Part shown: positions 20,433 through 33,686 of the stretch, piece after piece
Numbering within the stretch: position 1 is the stretch's first letter
How the letters are laid out: the number at the start of each line of letters is the position of its first letter
Assembly (NCBI GenBank): GCA_038363925.1
Contig: JAQQWL010000001.1
Coordinates: forward strand, 1,736,001-1,800,000
Direction: 5' to 3'
DNA: 64,000 nucleotides
Source of the DNA: Apiospora phragmitis
Lineage: Eukaryota; Ascomycota; Sordariomycetes; Amphisphaeriales; Apiosporaceae
Notes under the pieces: generated by a model
What the model saw: the letters and a program-made list of their open reading frames with translations, nothing else
Database searches by the model: none
What the model was told of the DNA's origin: nothing
Program-made: the position numbers and the translations under genes

Positions 20433-23400
20433 ACGTAATTTATTACTAAGTCGGCTATATTATTAAATCGGCTACTTTTTTATATTTTATTATTTTTATA
20501 TAAATTAATTAAAATTACTTTTTATTCGATTAGTTATTTTATTTTATATTTTTTATATATATTCGCGTATTATGACCTATTTCGCCGTAAATACTATAGC
20601 GCCTTCTACCGGTCGCTTTCCGCTTCGACGGACCCCTCGTTCTATATTTATTAATCGTTAAACGTTTCCTTTTTACTTTCTCGTTTTATAATTTTTAAGA
20701 TGTTTATATAATAACGGCTTTTTAAATTAAACGCGTAATTTTTTTAATTTTTTAACGTTTAAAAAATATTAAATTAATTATTTATAAAGTATGTAATTAA
20801 TCTTTATAATAGTTATTTTATATATTATTTATTATTTAATTTATAATATTTAAAACTAATATTAAAAAACTTTTTATATAAATAAAAACCTTTTTTTAAT
20901 TAAAATAAAATATGTATTTATTTATTAAACACTAAATAATATTTTAAAGTTATATATATTAATCATTTTTAAACGCGATAAATTAAATATAAATAACGTA
21001 CCTTATAAGAGAAATAACTATATAAGCGAATTAACTACTTTCGCTAAATTTCGTATAACTTTTATAACTTAATTCTTTTACTACTTATTATAGTTAATAT
21101 TTAAAAAGAAGGGTAAATAATTCTAGCGTTTTAAGCGTTTAAAAACGACTTAAAATTAAGTTGTTAACTTATAGCTTAAACGTATAAAGTCTTTTATATA
21201 ACCCTTTATAACTAATAGCTCGATATTATTACTAAATACGAAATACCCGCTAATTTTTAAAAATTAACGGATTTTAAAAAAATATAATCGTATAATATAT
21301 AATTAATTTAAATTCGTAATTATTTCTTCTTTAAATAAGTAATATTAAAAATATAGCGAATCGATTATTCCGTTAACGCGACGCGGGACGCGTCGGCGTT
21401 AATTAGGCTTCGAACTTTATATAACGGTAACTAGACTTCCGGACGCGTTTTAATCGAAGAATTAATTATTAAAATCTTTTTTATAAAATTCCCGACGCGT
21501 ATTACGCGTAATTTACCCTCGTACGAAATATAATTTATAAATATAAAATTTAAAAGGAGGATATTTATAACTTCGATAAGACCGGCTTTTTTATAAATTA
21601 AATCTGGCTTAAAATAATCGTTATAACCTTCGATTAATACGAGAAGCCTAGGGCTATTTAATAAAGAAACCGGGAATAGGTTATAATTATTTAAGGCGTC
21701 GAATCGTATAGTTAAGCTATCTTTTCGTATATTATATTTACCGAGTAAACGCACCTCTTTTTTTTATATAAAAACAGCTTATTATTAAAGAATTAAGTAA
21801 TTATAATTACTAAAAACGGTTAGATTATAACCGAAAAAAGCGAAGACTAAGTCTAATACTTTAATAAATATACGAGGTTTTATACGAAAAATATTTATTA
21901 TTTATTAATTATTAATAATTATAAGAGTTATTATTTAATAATTTTCGTGCTTAATTATAAAATAACCTCGATTATTATACTTTAAATACTTTCTTATTCG
22001 TTATATAAACTTTAACCTTTTAATATCGGTTATTTTTATAAATTAAAAAGGTTATATAAGAAAGAAATCGAAGGTTTTATATAAGCGTATATTATTTATA
22101 TTTTAAAGGAGGACTTTTTATTTACGTTTTTAAAAGCGTTTTAAACGACTTTTACCGTTTTAAATATTTAAAGAAGTTTTTAGAATATAAAACTTATACC
22201 GTATAATCCGGAATCTATTATTTTATAATTAAATATAAAGTTATATACGTCGACGTTTCCGGTAACCTTTTCCGGCTTATTTATACCTTAAGAATTAAAA
22301 ACTTTAAATAATTTAATTAAAACTTAATTTTAAACTAAATATATAAGAAATCGAATCGTATAATATTAAAATAGTTATAAAACGAATCGCGTCGGAGAAT
22401 TAGTCGTACGAAGTTATTTAAGACGCGCTTATAACGTTATAAAATTTACGGAGAGCCCGGGCATAATACGCGCACCTATTAAAATAATATAAAAGTATTT
22501 AAAATAAGCATTCCGATTAATTTTAATAAATTATATTCGTTATAATAATATTAATCTATACTTTATTATACTAAGTCTTAAAAAGTGGTTAATTCGCTTA
22601 TATAGTTATTTCGCTTATAAGGTACTTTATTTAAAAATATATATTTAATTTATTAATTATTTCGTCTAAGTAATAGAGAATTAAATTAAATACGTTAAAT
22701 TTAAATTTAATATTATTTTTTATAAAAATAATAAAATACGCGGCTTTAAAAGTAATAAAGAATCTTAACTTCGTAATATACTTTATTAACGTTTTAATAA
22801 AAAACTCGATTTTTTTTAAATAAATACGCTTTAATAACGAATAGAGTTTTATATTTAAAAATTAAAATAAGTAAAAAACGTAAAGAGATATATTAAGCGT
22901 AATAATACCGTTATTTTTATAATATTCTTCGAATTCGGCCGAAATATATCTTTTATAACCGTTTAAAAGTAAGAGATAATAATAACCTTTCGCCCGCGTT
23001 TTAATATATTTATTAAAATATCGAATATAATTTAAGCTCGTTTCGTTATTAATTTAATCGTTAAAAGTTAATTTAATTAATTAATCGCTCGGTGAATTAT
23101 ATTTACGAAACTAATTTATAAAATAATAAAAAACGGTGGAATATATTAACTTTATAAATTAATATATTTAATAACCGTTAACTATTCGTAATTATTAAGC
23201 TAAATCGACTTCGCTTTTTTATAATAATCGATACGTATTATAAATAATATTAACTTAATTATAGTTATTATATAGCCGGTCTCGTTAAAATTCTTTATAT
23301 TTTCGTTAAAACATCGTATTTAGTTTTAATATTCGCAATTAGCGCGAACTAGCCGTAAATAACACCTATATTTTTATAAAGAGTTCTTTAATAATCGTAT

Positions 23401-23852
23401 CGACGGTTTATACAAGCCTTAAAATCCGGGTTACGATCGATAAAGCATTTAACCTAGTGCTTACCGATATAGTCGCCGCCGCGCGACTTTAAAAAAAATT
23501 AACCATATCTCTTATAATATTAATATTAAGAGGTATTATTCGAATATTTAAATTAATTATATAATTATGAAGCATTTTTTTTAATTAGATTTAATTTATA
23601 TTATAAATATCGGATTTCGTGTCGAGGTTCGATACCGCGAAGTCAGTCGCTTAGAATAGTTCGGGGAATGTTGTACACTTTCGCAGCAGCTTTTTAATTA
23701 ATTCGATTTAGACCTTCTCGTATCGCTTAAATTATTAAAACGATATAATCTTTTCTCGATTAAATCGGTATTATAATTATAAAGATACTACGTATTAAAG
23801 TTTAATTACGTAAATCGAAAAAAAGAGTAGCTAATTTAATAATAAACTACGT
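20433..23852 (-). mobile_element. Second pogo-type family, copy B1 (split by another element)
   Basis: The two parts, 20,433-20,995 and 22,628-23,852, total about 1.8 kb and are interrupted by the element at 20,996-22,627. The ends form inverted repeats (ACGTAATTTATTACTAAGTC at the left; AATAATAAACTACGT at the right) bordered by TA. Parts of both segments match copy B2 (24,445-33,236) in inverted orientation over most of their length. B2's catalytic relic implies that the coding strand here is minus. Confidence 0.75.
20996..22627 (+). mobile_element. RIP-degraded Fot1/pogo-type element, copy 3 (diverged)
   Basis: 1,632 bp with TA flanks (20994-20995, 22628-22629) and ends related to, but distinct from, copies 1 and 2 (ACGTACCTTATAAGAGAAAT at the left). 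The plus strand holds EDIYNFDKTGF near 21,557-21,589. It is inserted inside B1, so it is the younger of the two. Confidence 0.8.
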
Positions 23853-23859
23853 TACCTTT

Positions 23860-24440
23860 TAATATTTAATTTATAATATTTAAAATTAATATCGAAATTA
23901 TTTTTTAATAAATAAATACTTTATTTTTAATAAAGATAAAGTATTTAATTATTTATTAAAGGTTAAATAACATTTAAAAATTAGTGATATTAATTATTTT
24001 TAATCGCGACAAGCTATATATAAACGTTTAAAAACGTATACTTAATTTACTAATTATTTTATTTAAGTAATAAAATATTAAACTATATATATTAAATTTA
24101 ACTTTAATATTATTTTTTATAAAATAATAAATACGCGGCTTTAAAAGCGATAAAGAGTTTTAACTTCGTAATATATTTTATTAATACTTTAATAAATACC
24201 TCGATTATTTTAAAATAAGTACGTTTTAATAAAGAATAAAGTATTATATTTAGCGGTTAAAATAGGTAAAAAAAAAGTAAAGAAATATATTAAGCGTAAT
24301 AATGCCGTTATTTTTATAATAATTTTCGAATTCGATTAAAATATAGCTTTCGTAATCGTTTGAAATTAAGAAGCGATAAAGGCCTTTATTCCGCGCTTTA
24401 ATATATTTATTAAAGTAGCGAATTTAATGTTAACTTATTT
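23860..24440 (+). repeat. Truncated copy of the second pogo-type family
   Basis: Direct, diverged copy of an internal segment of B1 (shares AATTTATAATATTTAAAA and the ACGCGGCTTTAAAAG block). It sits between B1 and B2 without ends of its own. Confidence 0.55.
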
Positions 24441-24663
24441 TATTAACGTGGTCTACTACGAAGTTAATTATGTTACCAAGTCGGCCGCTCTTTCTTTTAA
24501 TTTATATAATTAAACCTTACTATATAATATTTTTATAATTATAATACCGATTTAATTAAAAAAAGATCGTATTGTTTTAATAATTTAACTAATACGAAAA
24601 GGTCTAAATCGAATTAATTAAAAAAAGATCGTATTGTTTTAATAATTTAAGTAATACGAAAAG

Positions 24664-24870
24664 TATTAGAACAGCTAGAACTGAAGCTGTCTATATTACT
24701 TTAAAAGGGGTATTACGTACCTACGTGTACGAACTCCTTTCCTATTTTATTAAGAGGGGTATACGATGCCCCTCGTAGCTCGTATTAAAAATAAATATAA
24801 ATAATAGAATAAGAACGATTAAACCCCGATTAAAACCGGAATTATTATATATATAAAAGCCTATTTAATA
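24664..24870 (+). repeat. 5' LTR of the Copia-type element
   Basis: 207 bp starting TATTAGAACAGCTAGAACTG and ending CCTATTTAATA. It contains the shared GAGGGGTATACGATGCCCCT block, an inverted-repeat-like core. Confidence 0.9.
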
Positions 24871-27800
24871 TTAATTAATAATTACCCGTGGCGATTATAA
24901 ATTAATAAAAGTAAAAAGACGGTTTTACGCTTTTATCGATATAAGGGCGACCGTGCTAAGGAGCCCCGAGAATTTCTACCCGTTAGAGATTCGGAGGAAG
25001 AGCCGAACTAAATTAACCGTACGAGGAGGAACCCCTTTTCCTAAGTATATATTATAAGGAGGAGACCAGGTTCCGAATTATACGCGAAATTAATTAAACT
25101 ATATATAATTATATATTTAAATAACTTTATTATATAATTTATAAAACGATAACCCCTGCTAAATAGAGTTAATCGCGGTCGGCGAATCGGGATCGAGCCT
25201 GGACGTACCGAACCTAGATAAACCGATAATTTTAAACCCCGAACCGCTTACGTATAAAAAAATATCTTAAAATATTAGAATCTTTTTAATAATCTAGAAA
25301 AGAAACGTTAACCTCGTTTTTTAAAAACTTAAACCTTTAAATATATTTTCCGAAAAAATAATACCCGAATTATTTATAACGTACCTCGTATAATATTTTT
25401 TAAAATACTATATATTAAAAATAAAGGGGACTTTTTTTAAAAAGTTATTTATTATAAAGTTCGACGGATAAACCGAATACTAATTCGGTTAAATTAATTA
25501 TATATTTTAAAAAAAGCTTTTTAATTACTTTAAAAAATACGGAGTTAATATATTAACGGATAAATCCTTTAAAACTAAGCTTATAAGTCTAATATTACTG
25601 GCCGATCCTATATATTAACAGGACCGACCGGTAGAACCGACTTCGGAAACCCGAAAAAAGGATGTTCTATACTCTTCCCGAGAATAAATAATTAAAGAAC
25701 CGCCGCCTAAACGAGAAACACCCGGTCTCCGTATAGAGTAATCGTCCGCGACACTACAGGGCACTTTAAGGCCAACGTTTAATCCCGGAGTTTTAAATAC
25801 TTTAGGCCCGACGTCCAACCCTGAATTCCTAAGTACCTAAGCGTTATAAGATATTATCCTTTTTCCTTCTCTAATTCCGATACCGCCGGATTAGACGGCA
25901 CGATTATCTAATCTAGTATATATTACGAAATACGATATCTTTCTAAGCCGAGCTATTTATAACGGTAAAATCGATCAGAATAAGGTCGTTACCTTCTCGA
26001 AGGTGTAGAGGAAAAAAAAGAACTATACCGGTAAACCGTATAATATTTTTTATAATAAAGTATAGATATTTATCGGAATATACCGACAGCTAGATATACT
26101 AAAAGACTAATACTATATAATCTTCTTAAATATTTTTTCCGGCCGTGCGGAGGTATTTTATTTTAATTATATTAAACCTAAAAAAAGATAAAACGAGATA
26201 TACTATCTAATAAACTCGTATTTTAATATAATAATAAATTACGTATAATATTTTATAAATTAAATAATAACTTTTTTTATACGAATAAAAAGTAAAAACG
26301 CCGAAAAATAACTTATCAAGGTTTTAAAAATCCTGCTAAATAAGCTCTAATTTATATAACGAGCCTTTAAAAAAGGATTCGAAGGAAAGATCGCTTTTTA
26401 TACCTCCGTCGTAAAAGCTTATCGAGAAATTCCGGAACTTTTATTAGCCCTTATCTATTAAAAGTTAATATATAAAGCGTTATTTTCGGACCTTCGCGTA
26501 TTATTAAATATAATAATAAATTAGATATTATCGGAACGATATTTAACGGAAGAACTATATCGAAACCCGGCTATAAATACGTACTTAATTAATAAACGGT
26601 TTATAAATAACCGTATAAAAAGAAACCGATTAATTTATAATAATAAATTATTATATAATAGCTAATTATTAAGATAAGAAAGGATTTAGCGACCCGCCGA
26701 TACCTTCCGATTAAGATTACTGTATAAGAACCGGAAATTCGAACGAAGAACCTGCCGAATTTGTTATAAATAAAGCTATTAATCAATAAACCATCTAGCC
26801 GAAGAGTAGTCCCGAATAAGGAACTAATATTTCTAAACGTGCGATAATATTAGATAAGGCCCTTTTTTTAAGATAAGTACGAAACGTTTATTTAAAACTA
26901 GGAAAAGGATAAGGAAGAGCTAGAAGATGACGAAGAGGAGTATAAATACCTCGATCTAGAAAATACACGATAAAATATTACTTATTTAATGGACGCCGCG
27001 TTCTATTACCGGCTTATTAACGAGGATATTTATTTAGAAACTATTATATAAGCCGACTAATTTAACCTTAATAGTTTATATAACTAGACTTATTAAAAAG
27101 AATTTTAAAATATTAGCGTCGCTTTATTTTTAATAATTAAAAAACTTTAAGTAAAAACTTATATACGAGAGAACCTAGACGTACGAATTAATTAGACCTC
27201 GGGAAATATCAAGATTAAGTTTAGAAGTTTAAAACTTATCTCGTTAATTAAAATAATTAATATACGGAACTTATTAAAAGTAATAAAATATTATATTTTA
27301 AATATTATAACCCTTTTTTTACTTTTATTATATAACGCCGATTAGTTTAAAACGTATTATAATAATATTTTTAACCTTATTATACGAAAAGACGGCGAAA
27401 TATTCTTTATAATTAGGAAATAAGGATACTTATTCTTTAATACCGGCCGTATAAAAACAACGTTATATTTTACCGAAAAATAGTTTTAATATCTCTACCG
27501 ACGTTTTGGACACCTTCGTATAAAGAAGCTCTATATTTTCCTAAAGAACGCCGGTTATAATAACGTCGACTTTACTATTCTCAACGAGATTTAAAAGTTT
27601 TGCTTCTAATATTAAACGTACGATCCGGTATTATAAAAATTTAAATCCTCGTTATAAAATAAATACGACTTTAATTACAAAATTATTATAAATATTATTT
27701 ATATTAATAAATAAAACGTATTTTACGTAATTAATTTAAATATGTCCTTTTAAATAGCTATATTCTTATATTCGTTTAATATATAAAATATTTAAAATAC

Positions 27801-30800
27801 CCTTTATAAATATTAAATATATATATATTAAAAACCCCTTAATTATATCTCGTATAATCCGGGTATATATTTTTAAAAAAAGTTTCGCGATTATATATAA
27901 GTAATAAGAATTATTTATAAATAGATATTTATTAAAGTTTATTAAATAATAAATAAAGTTAAACGAACATATATTCCGTTACGTAGAACCTTCGATATTT
28001 TATAAAAGGATTTCGGTTATTATATAAATACCGAAACAGTATTTCAAATAATAATTAAAGCTTTAAATAATACGGCTAGCCTTAACGGCCTAATATTTAC
28101 CTTATTCATATTTAAAATATACCTTCGTATTAATAAGAACTTACTACTATTATTAAAGATCTAAGTATAAGGAGAAGTTATATAAAAAGTAATAAAAATG
28201 TTTTAGAAGATATGTATAAATATCGATATTTATTAAGCTCTAAATACCCGGAATAAACTAGCTATCCAAAATATTTTAATACTCCCGCTCTGGAGTAAAG
28301 TCTTAGTTTAGCGGGAAAAAGAAGGATAGACCGTACGATCCGAATAAATACCCTAGACGGCCTAAAAGCTTTTCGAGTGACCCAAATTAAGCCGTATTAC
28401 CGGGAAGAGGCCGAAGAACCGCGTAACGAGCCGGATATATAACCAGATCCGGAATAGCCGGTAGATACCCTAAATACTGAACCGATAGCCGAGGAAATTA
28501 TAGTAGCTCCCGTATGACGCGGCCGAAGACGACCTAGAAAATACCTACTCCGGAACGCTCGAGCCGCTATATTCTTTACTTAAAAAGAATAAAAGAATTA
28601 CGAGCTAATAATTAAGCTCCGACAGGACGGGGTTATTACTTCGTTCGGATACCCGTTCTAAAAATCCGACGTAAAAAAGATTAATAATCTCGCCGCATAA
28701 AAGGTTTTCGAATTTATTTAATTCGACCCGAATAAGTATACCGGCCGGAGAATCTTTAAAACACGGCTTATATAAGAGATTAAGGATAAAACTATAAAGC
28801 CGTACGAAAAGTTTAGGCTCGTAATATAGAGCTATAAAAATATAAAAAAGGAGGCTATTTTAACCTAATTATTAATAATCCAGCGGATAAGCTAAAAACT
28901 CCTTTTAACCTTCAAACCGACCCTAATCCGAAACTTTAATATATAAAGCGAGCTACGCAATATTACATAGGCGTATACTTAGTTATATAATAAATTAAAC
29001 CGACCAATCTACGCACATTTATTAATAAAGCTGAAGACTTAATACCCCGAAGGAACGCTACTTTGGATCGTATTAACCCTATACGGACTAATAGAATCAA
29101 GACTTTATTAATTTAAAACGTATTATAATTATTACGTATAAAATTTAAAAATAACCGTATTAATATATAACACCTACTTATTATTTATTATAAAAAGACC
29201 GGATACTTTCAGTATTATAATAATATAAATTAACGATATATTCAGTTTCGTTATAACCCTTTTTTTTAAAAAAAAAGAAAAAAAATTAATAAAAAAATAA
29301 TTCCGTATAAAACTAAAAAATATCTTAACCGAAAACACGCCGATCAAGTTTAATAAAAGCAAGATTCGATTAAAATTATACGATATCCTTTTTAAATAAA
29401 AAGGATAAACTAATTAATTAAAACTTATCGACCCGAAAATTATCGATAAAGGCTAGTAATATATCTCCTAACGTACGAAAAAGGTATATCTCGTATTTAT
29501 CTATTAATTAGAAATAGTATATAACCTATTTATTACTATTTAAATATAGACTTTAAAAAATAAAAATATTAAAAACCTAAATATACGGATTAATTAATAA
29601 ATCCAGAATTAGATACGCGGCTTAAAATATATCCCGCTTAACCTTTACCGTATAAAAATATATATTTTTATTAACGGCTCGTTTATAAATAATAAAGACT
29701 TAACCTCCTAACTCGAATACTTAATCTTATTAAGCTAAGAGATTTATTATATAAAAAATAAATTCTAAATTTAAAATAATATTATTTATTAAAGCTCGAT
29801 TAAATATAAAAAAGTTATTAAAAATATATTAATTAACGAACTATATAATATAATTTCTAATATAAATAGCGGTATTATATTAAATATCACGTTTAAAAGA
29901 ATTATATAAATATTAAGATTTTAAAATATTCCGATAACCTTTTATATAAATTCGAAATTACTTTATAACTACTTAATTAAACTAAGTATAATAAATAAGA
30001 AAAAGCTTATAATTAATATTATATCCTTTCGGGAGTTATATAAAAAAAAGGGAGATATTAAAGGTTTACTATATTAATAATAGAGATAATCCGGCAGATA
30101 CCTTTACTAAGGTATCTTTAAATAAAGCTTTTAAGCAGCTAATCTCGATAAACAGCCTTACCGTATATACGGAAGCGTATATCGAGAGGTTAAACTCGTA
30201 TAGCGAGTAATTAAAAAAGAAAAAATATAAAAAAAGAAAGAAATTTCTTTTATTAATCCTTTTTTATATAATTATTACCGATATATTTTATTTATTAGGT
30301 ATTATATAAAAGTTAAAGAAAAACCGTAATATATTATAGTTTAAACGGGTAATATAATAAAAATAACCGTATAAAAACGTTACTTATATATATACGAAAA
30401 TTATTTATTTTATTTATTATTAACTTATTATTATATAATTATTACTTTAACTCTATTACCACCACCTCTATTCTTATTATTATCGAGATTAAGGTTCACG
30501 AATCGTAAATTATAATACGAACACCGGTTATCGTACGAAGCTTAAACGTACGAAATATAAACGCCGTCTTAATATCTGTCGAGACGAACGTATTTACGGA
30601 ATAAAATACAGGATTAGACGTACCGATTATTATAAACGCTATTAATATTACCGCGCGATTAAACGAAAACCGTACAAAAATAACCTTCGTAATAAATAAT
30701 ATAAACGAACAGGCGGCGAATATTATCGTTTATTAATACGTATATCTCGATATCGCGGCTCGATAAATTATAAACGCGAACTTCCTTATCTTATCATATG

Positions 30801-31409
30801 AAATTAATAGACGTTAAAAATTAAAAAAAAAAAATATTATATATTAATATAAAATATAAGTATAACTTATTAATTTTAAACCGAAAAAATCGGTAATATT
30901 ACCTAGCATTAATTACGATCGATTACACTAATAATAATAACGCTGAAAAAATTAATAACTTATTAATTAAATATTACGTAAATATATATATATATATTTA
31001 TAAATATATATATAAATATATAATTTATTTTCGTATAATATTTAAAAAAAGAAAGTATATATATATAAAAAAAAAAAAGAATTTATACTATATAAATTAT
31101 TTATATACGAAGGAATATTTATTTATAAAACTATTTTTATTAATTCTTTACGGAGTATAACGTATTAAAATATATAACGGTCCCCCTACTACTATTACTA
31201 TTTTTAGACGAACGACTAGAATAACTAATCGAGTAAACCTGCCACTTAGTTAAAATAATATTAAGAAAGTATAATATTACCTATACGGTTTAAATAAGTA
31301 CCTAATACCGGATTAAAGTAACCTAACCGTACGAAACCCTCGTGGAGGAAAGACTCGTATTTAAAAGGGGGAATAGGCTAATTTTATCGCTAAAATAAAA
31401 AACTGTTAA

Positions 31410-31616
31410 TATTAGAATAACTAGAATTAAAGCTATTTATATTACTTTAAAAAGGGTGTTACGTACTTACGCGTATAAACCCCTTTCCTATTTTATTAAG
31501 AGGGGTATACGATGCCCCTCGTAGCTCGTATTAAAAATAAATATGAATAATAGAATAAGAACGATTAAACCCCGATTAAAACCGGAACCACCTTACGTAC
31601 GAGAGTCTATTTAATA
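31410..31616 (+). repeat. 3' LTR of the Copia-type element
   Basis: 207 bp, the same length as the 5' LTR and alignable without gaps by eye. It starts TATTAGAATAACTAGAATTA. The A/G-rich stretch AAAAGGGGGAATAGG shortly upstream may be the polypurine tract. Confidence 0.9.
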
Positions 31617-33238
31617 AAAAGGTCTAAATCGAATTAATTAAAGAGCTATTATAAAAGTGTACGACGTTTTTTAAACTATCTTAAGCGACCGATTTCGCGA
31701 TATTAAATTTTAATGCGAAATCCGATATTTATAATATAAATTAAATATAATAATAAAAATATACTTCGTAATTATATAATTAATATAAATATTTAAAGGA
31801 TATTTTTTAATATTAGTATTATAAAAAATATAATTAATTTTTTTTAAAAGTTATATAGCGGTGATTAAGTTAATAAGTATTAAGCTAAACGCTTTATTAA
31901 TTATAACCTAAATTTTAAAACTCGAATAAACCGTTAATACGATTATTAAAAGGCTTTTTATAAAAATATAGGTATTATTTCTAATTAATTCGCGCTAATC
32001 GTGAATATTAAAATTAAATATAATATTCTAAACGAAAATATATAAAGTTTTAATAAAACTAGCTTTATAATAAGTATAATCGAGTTAATATTTAATATAA
32101 TACGTATCGATTATTATAAAAGGGCGAAATTAGTTTAATTTAATAATTAAAAACAGTTAACGGTTATTAAATATATTAATTCGTAAAGTTAATATATTCC
32201 GTCGTTTTTAATTATTTAAAACTAGTATTACCTCGTAAATTAATCTCGTGAGTACGATTTACCAGGTAATTAAGTAATTAAACCGACTTTTAACGGCTAA
32301 ACTAGTAACGAAATAAGCTTAAACTAGATTCGGCATTTTAATAAATATATTAAAACGCGAATAAGAGGCTTTTATCGCTTCTTAATTTTAAAAACTTATA
32401 AAAGCTGTATTTCGGCCGAATTTTAAAAAATATTATGAAAATAACGGTATTATTACGCTTAATATACCTATTTATTTTTTTTAACTTATTTTAGTTCTTG
32501 AATATAATAATTTATTCGTTATTAAAGCGTATTTATTCGAAAACAATTCAACTTTTTATTAAAACGTTAATAAATTAAAGTTTTTATCGTTTTTAAATCC
32601 GCGTGTTTTATTATTATTATAAAAAAATATTAAATTTTAGTTTAACGTATTTAATTTAATATTAAATTATTTAAATAAAATAATTTATAAATAAAATAAA
32701 GGTTTTTAAAATATTTATGTTTAATTTATTACGATTAAAAAGAATTAATACTTAGAACTTTTAAACGTTATTTAATTTTTATTAAAAATAAAGTTTTTAT
32801 TTATTTAAAGAACTTTTTAATATTAGTTTTAAATATTATAAATAAAATAATAAAATATATATATATATAATATATAAAATAACCTTTATAAGAAACTAAA
32901 TAAATACTTTATAAAAAATTAAAAAATTACGCGTTTAATTTAAAAAAAAGTCTTTATTATATAAAAATCTTAGAAATAATAAAACGAGAAGGTAAAAAAG
33001 AAGCGCTTAGCGATTAATAAATATAGAACGAGGGGTCCGTCGAAGCGGAGGGCGACCGGTAGAAGGCGCTGTGGTATTTACGGCGAGATAGGTTATAATA
33101 CGCGAATATATAAAACAAATATAAAATTAAGTAACGAATCTAATAAGAAGTAATTTTAATTAATTTATATAAAAATATTAAAATATAAAAAAAATAGCTG
33201 ACTTAATAATATAATCGACTTAGTAATAAACTACGTTA

Positions 33239-33686
33239 TATTATTAATAAAAAATAAGTAAAGGGTTTTAAATCCACTTTTTTAAAAGGGGTCTTAAATT
33301 CGATTCCGTTATTTTTAAATTAAAACCCTTTTTTAAAAGCGAATAATTATTATAGCTTTATTTAAGTAATTTATATACTATAGCTTATACACTTATAAAT
33401 TATATTTAAAATAATTCTTAATAATTATATAATAAAACCCCTTTTCTTTTTAACGTAATAATATAATAAATATATACCCTTATATATTAGATTTTATTAT
33501 AACCTATAATAAATGAATATTAATTCTATATTTGCTTAAATCATGGTCTTAAATACAGTCCCGCCCATCCCAGCTTGGTCTAGTCTATCATCTCGAAGAT
33601 GCCCGCGGCATTTCCGGTCTTTTTGTCTTGAAAAAAGACGAATACACCATAACTGTCAGCTCACCTCGAACATTCTAGTCCACGTA
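33239..33686. other. Right edge of the island, no supported gene
   Basis: AT-rich until about 33,540, then normal composition. It holds the right-hand copy of the island-edge repeat (33,361-33,425). Confidence 0.5.

Larger units (their letters stand above)
24664..31616 (+). mobile_element. RIP-degraded Copia-type LTR retrotransposon
   Basis: 6,953 bp with two 207-bp LTRs (24,664-24,870 and 31,410-31,616) and a perfect 5-bp target duplication AAAAG (24,659-24,663; 31,617-31,621). The LTR termini read TA...TA where TG...CA is canonical, as C-to-T on both strands would produce. The plus strand holds a Copia-type pol in degraded form. A linker with SFRVTQIKPYYREEAEEPRN lies near 28,360. A reverse-transcriptase N-terminal region from about 28,751 includes EIKDKTIKPYEKFRLVI, ILT-stop-LLIIQR, YTQL-like and LIKLKT stretches. 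An RNase H-like remnant lies around 29,650-29,850. Stops replace Gln codons repeatedly. Confidence 0.9.
24445..33236 (+). mobile_element. Second pogo-type family, copy B2 (split by a Copia element)
   Basis: The parts are 24,445-24,663 and 31,617-33,236, about 1.8 kb in total and interrupted by the Copia element. TA lies at both borders. It is the inverted counterpart of B1. The plus strand at about 32,045-32,220 preserves a recognisable DDE_1 order: a degraded NFDETGF-like motif (SFNKTSFII), then DYYKRAKLV and QLTVIKYINS with several stops. Confidence 0.75.
13080..33540. repeat. RIP-degraded AT-rich transposon island
   Basis: About 20.4 kb of sequence dominated by A and T, with CA and TG dinucleotides nearly absent and TA abundant. 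That is the signature of RIP (C-to-T changes at CA on both strands of duplicated DNA). No intact gene is present; every long frame is broken, mostly by TAA/TAG at positions where related proteins have Gln or Trp. Inside it I resolve at least six transposon copies (listed separately). Left unassigned are 13,130-14,630, 16,495-17,914, 19,779-20,080 and 33,239-33,540. Related sequences of about 65 bp occur at both edges (13,125-13,190 and 33,361-33,425). Switches to normal composition are abrupt at both ends. Confidence 0.9.

Noticed and set aside
21431..21754. 107-codon minus-strand frame in the island
   Set aside because: The plus strand at the same place encodes the pogo catalytic relic, so this frame is an antisense artefact.
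23628..23650. B-box-like GGTTCGATACC in the island
   Set aside because: Part of transposon copy B1. No tRNA fold was found around it.
20433..33236. A single 12.8-kb element with long inverted arms
   Set aside because: Internal ends bordered by TA at 23,852 and 24,445 show two separate inverted copies instead.
13080..33540. Island as a centromere or telomere
   Set aside because: AT richness alone cannot tell; there are no telomeric repeats, and the content is explained by RIP-mutated transposons.
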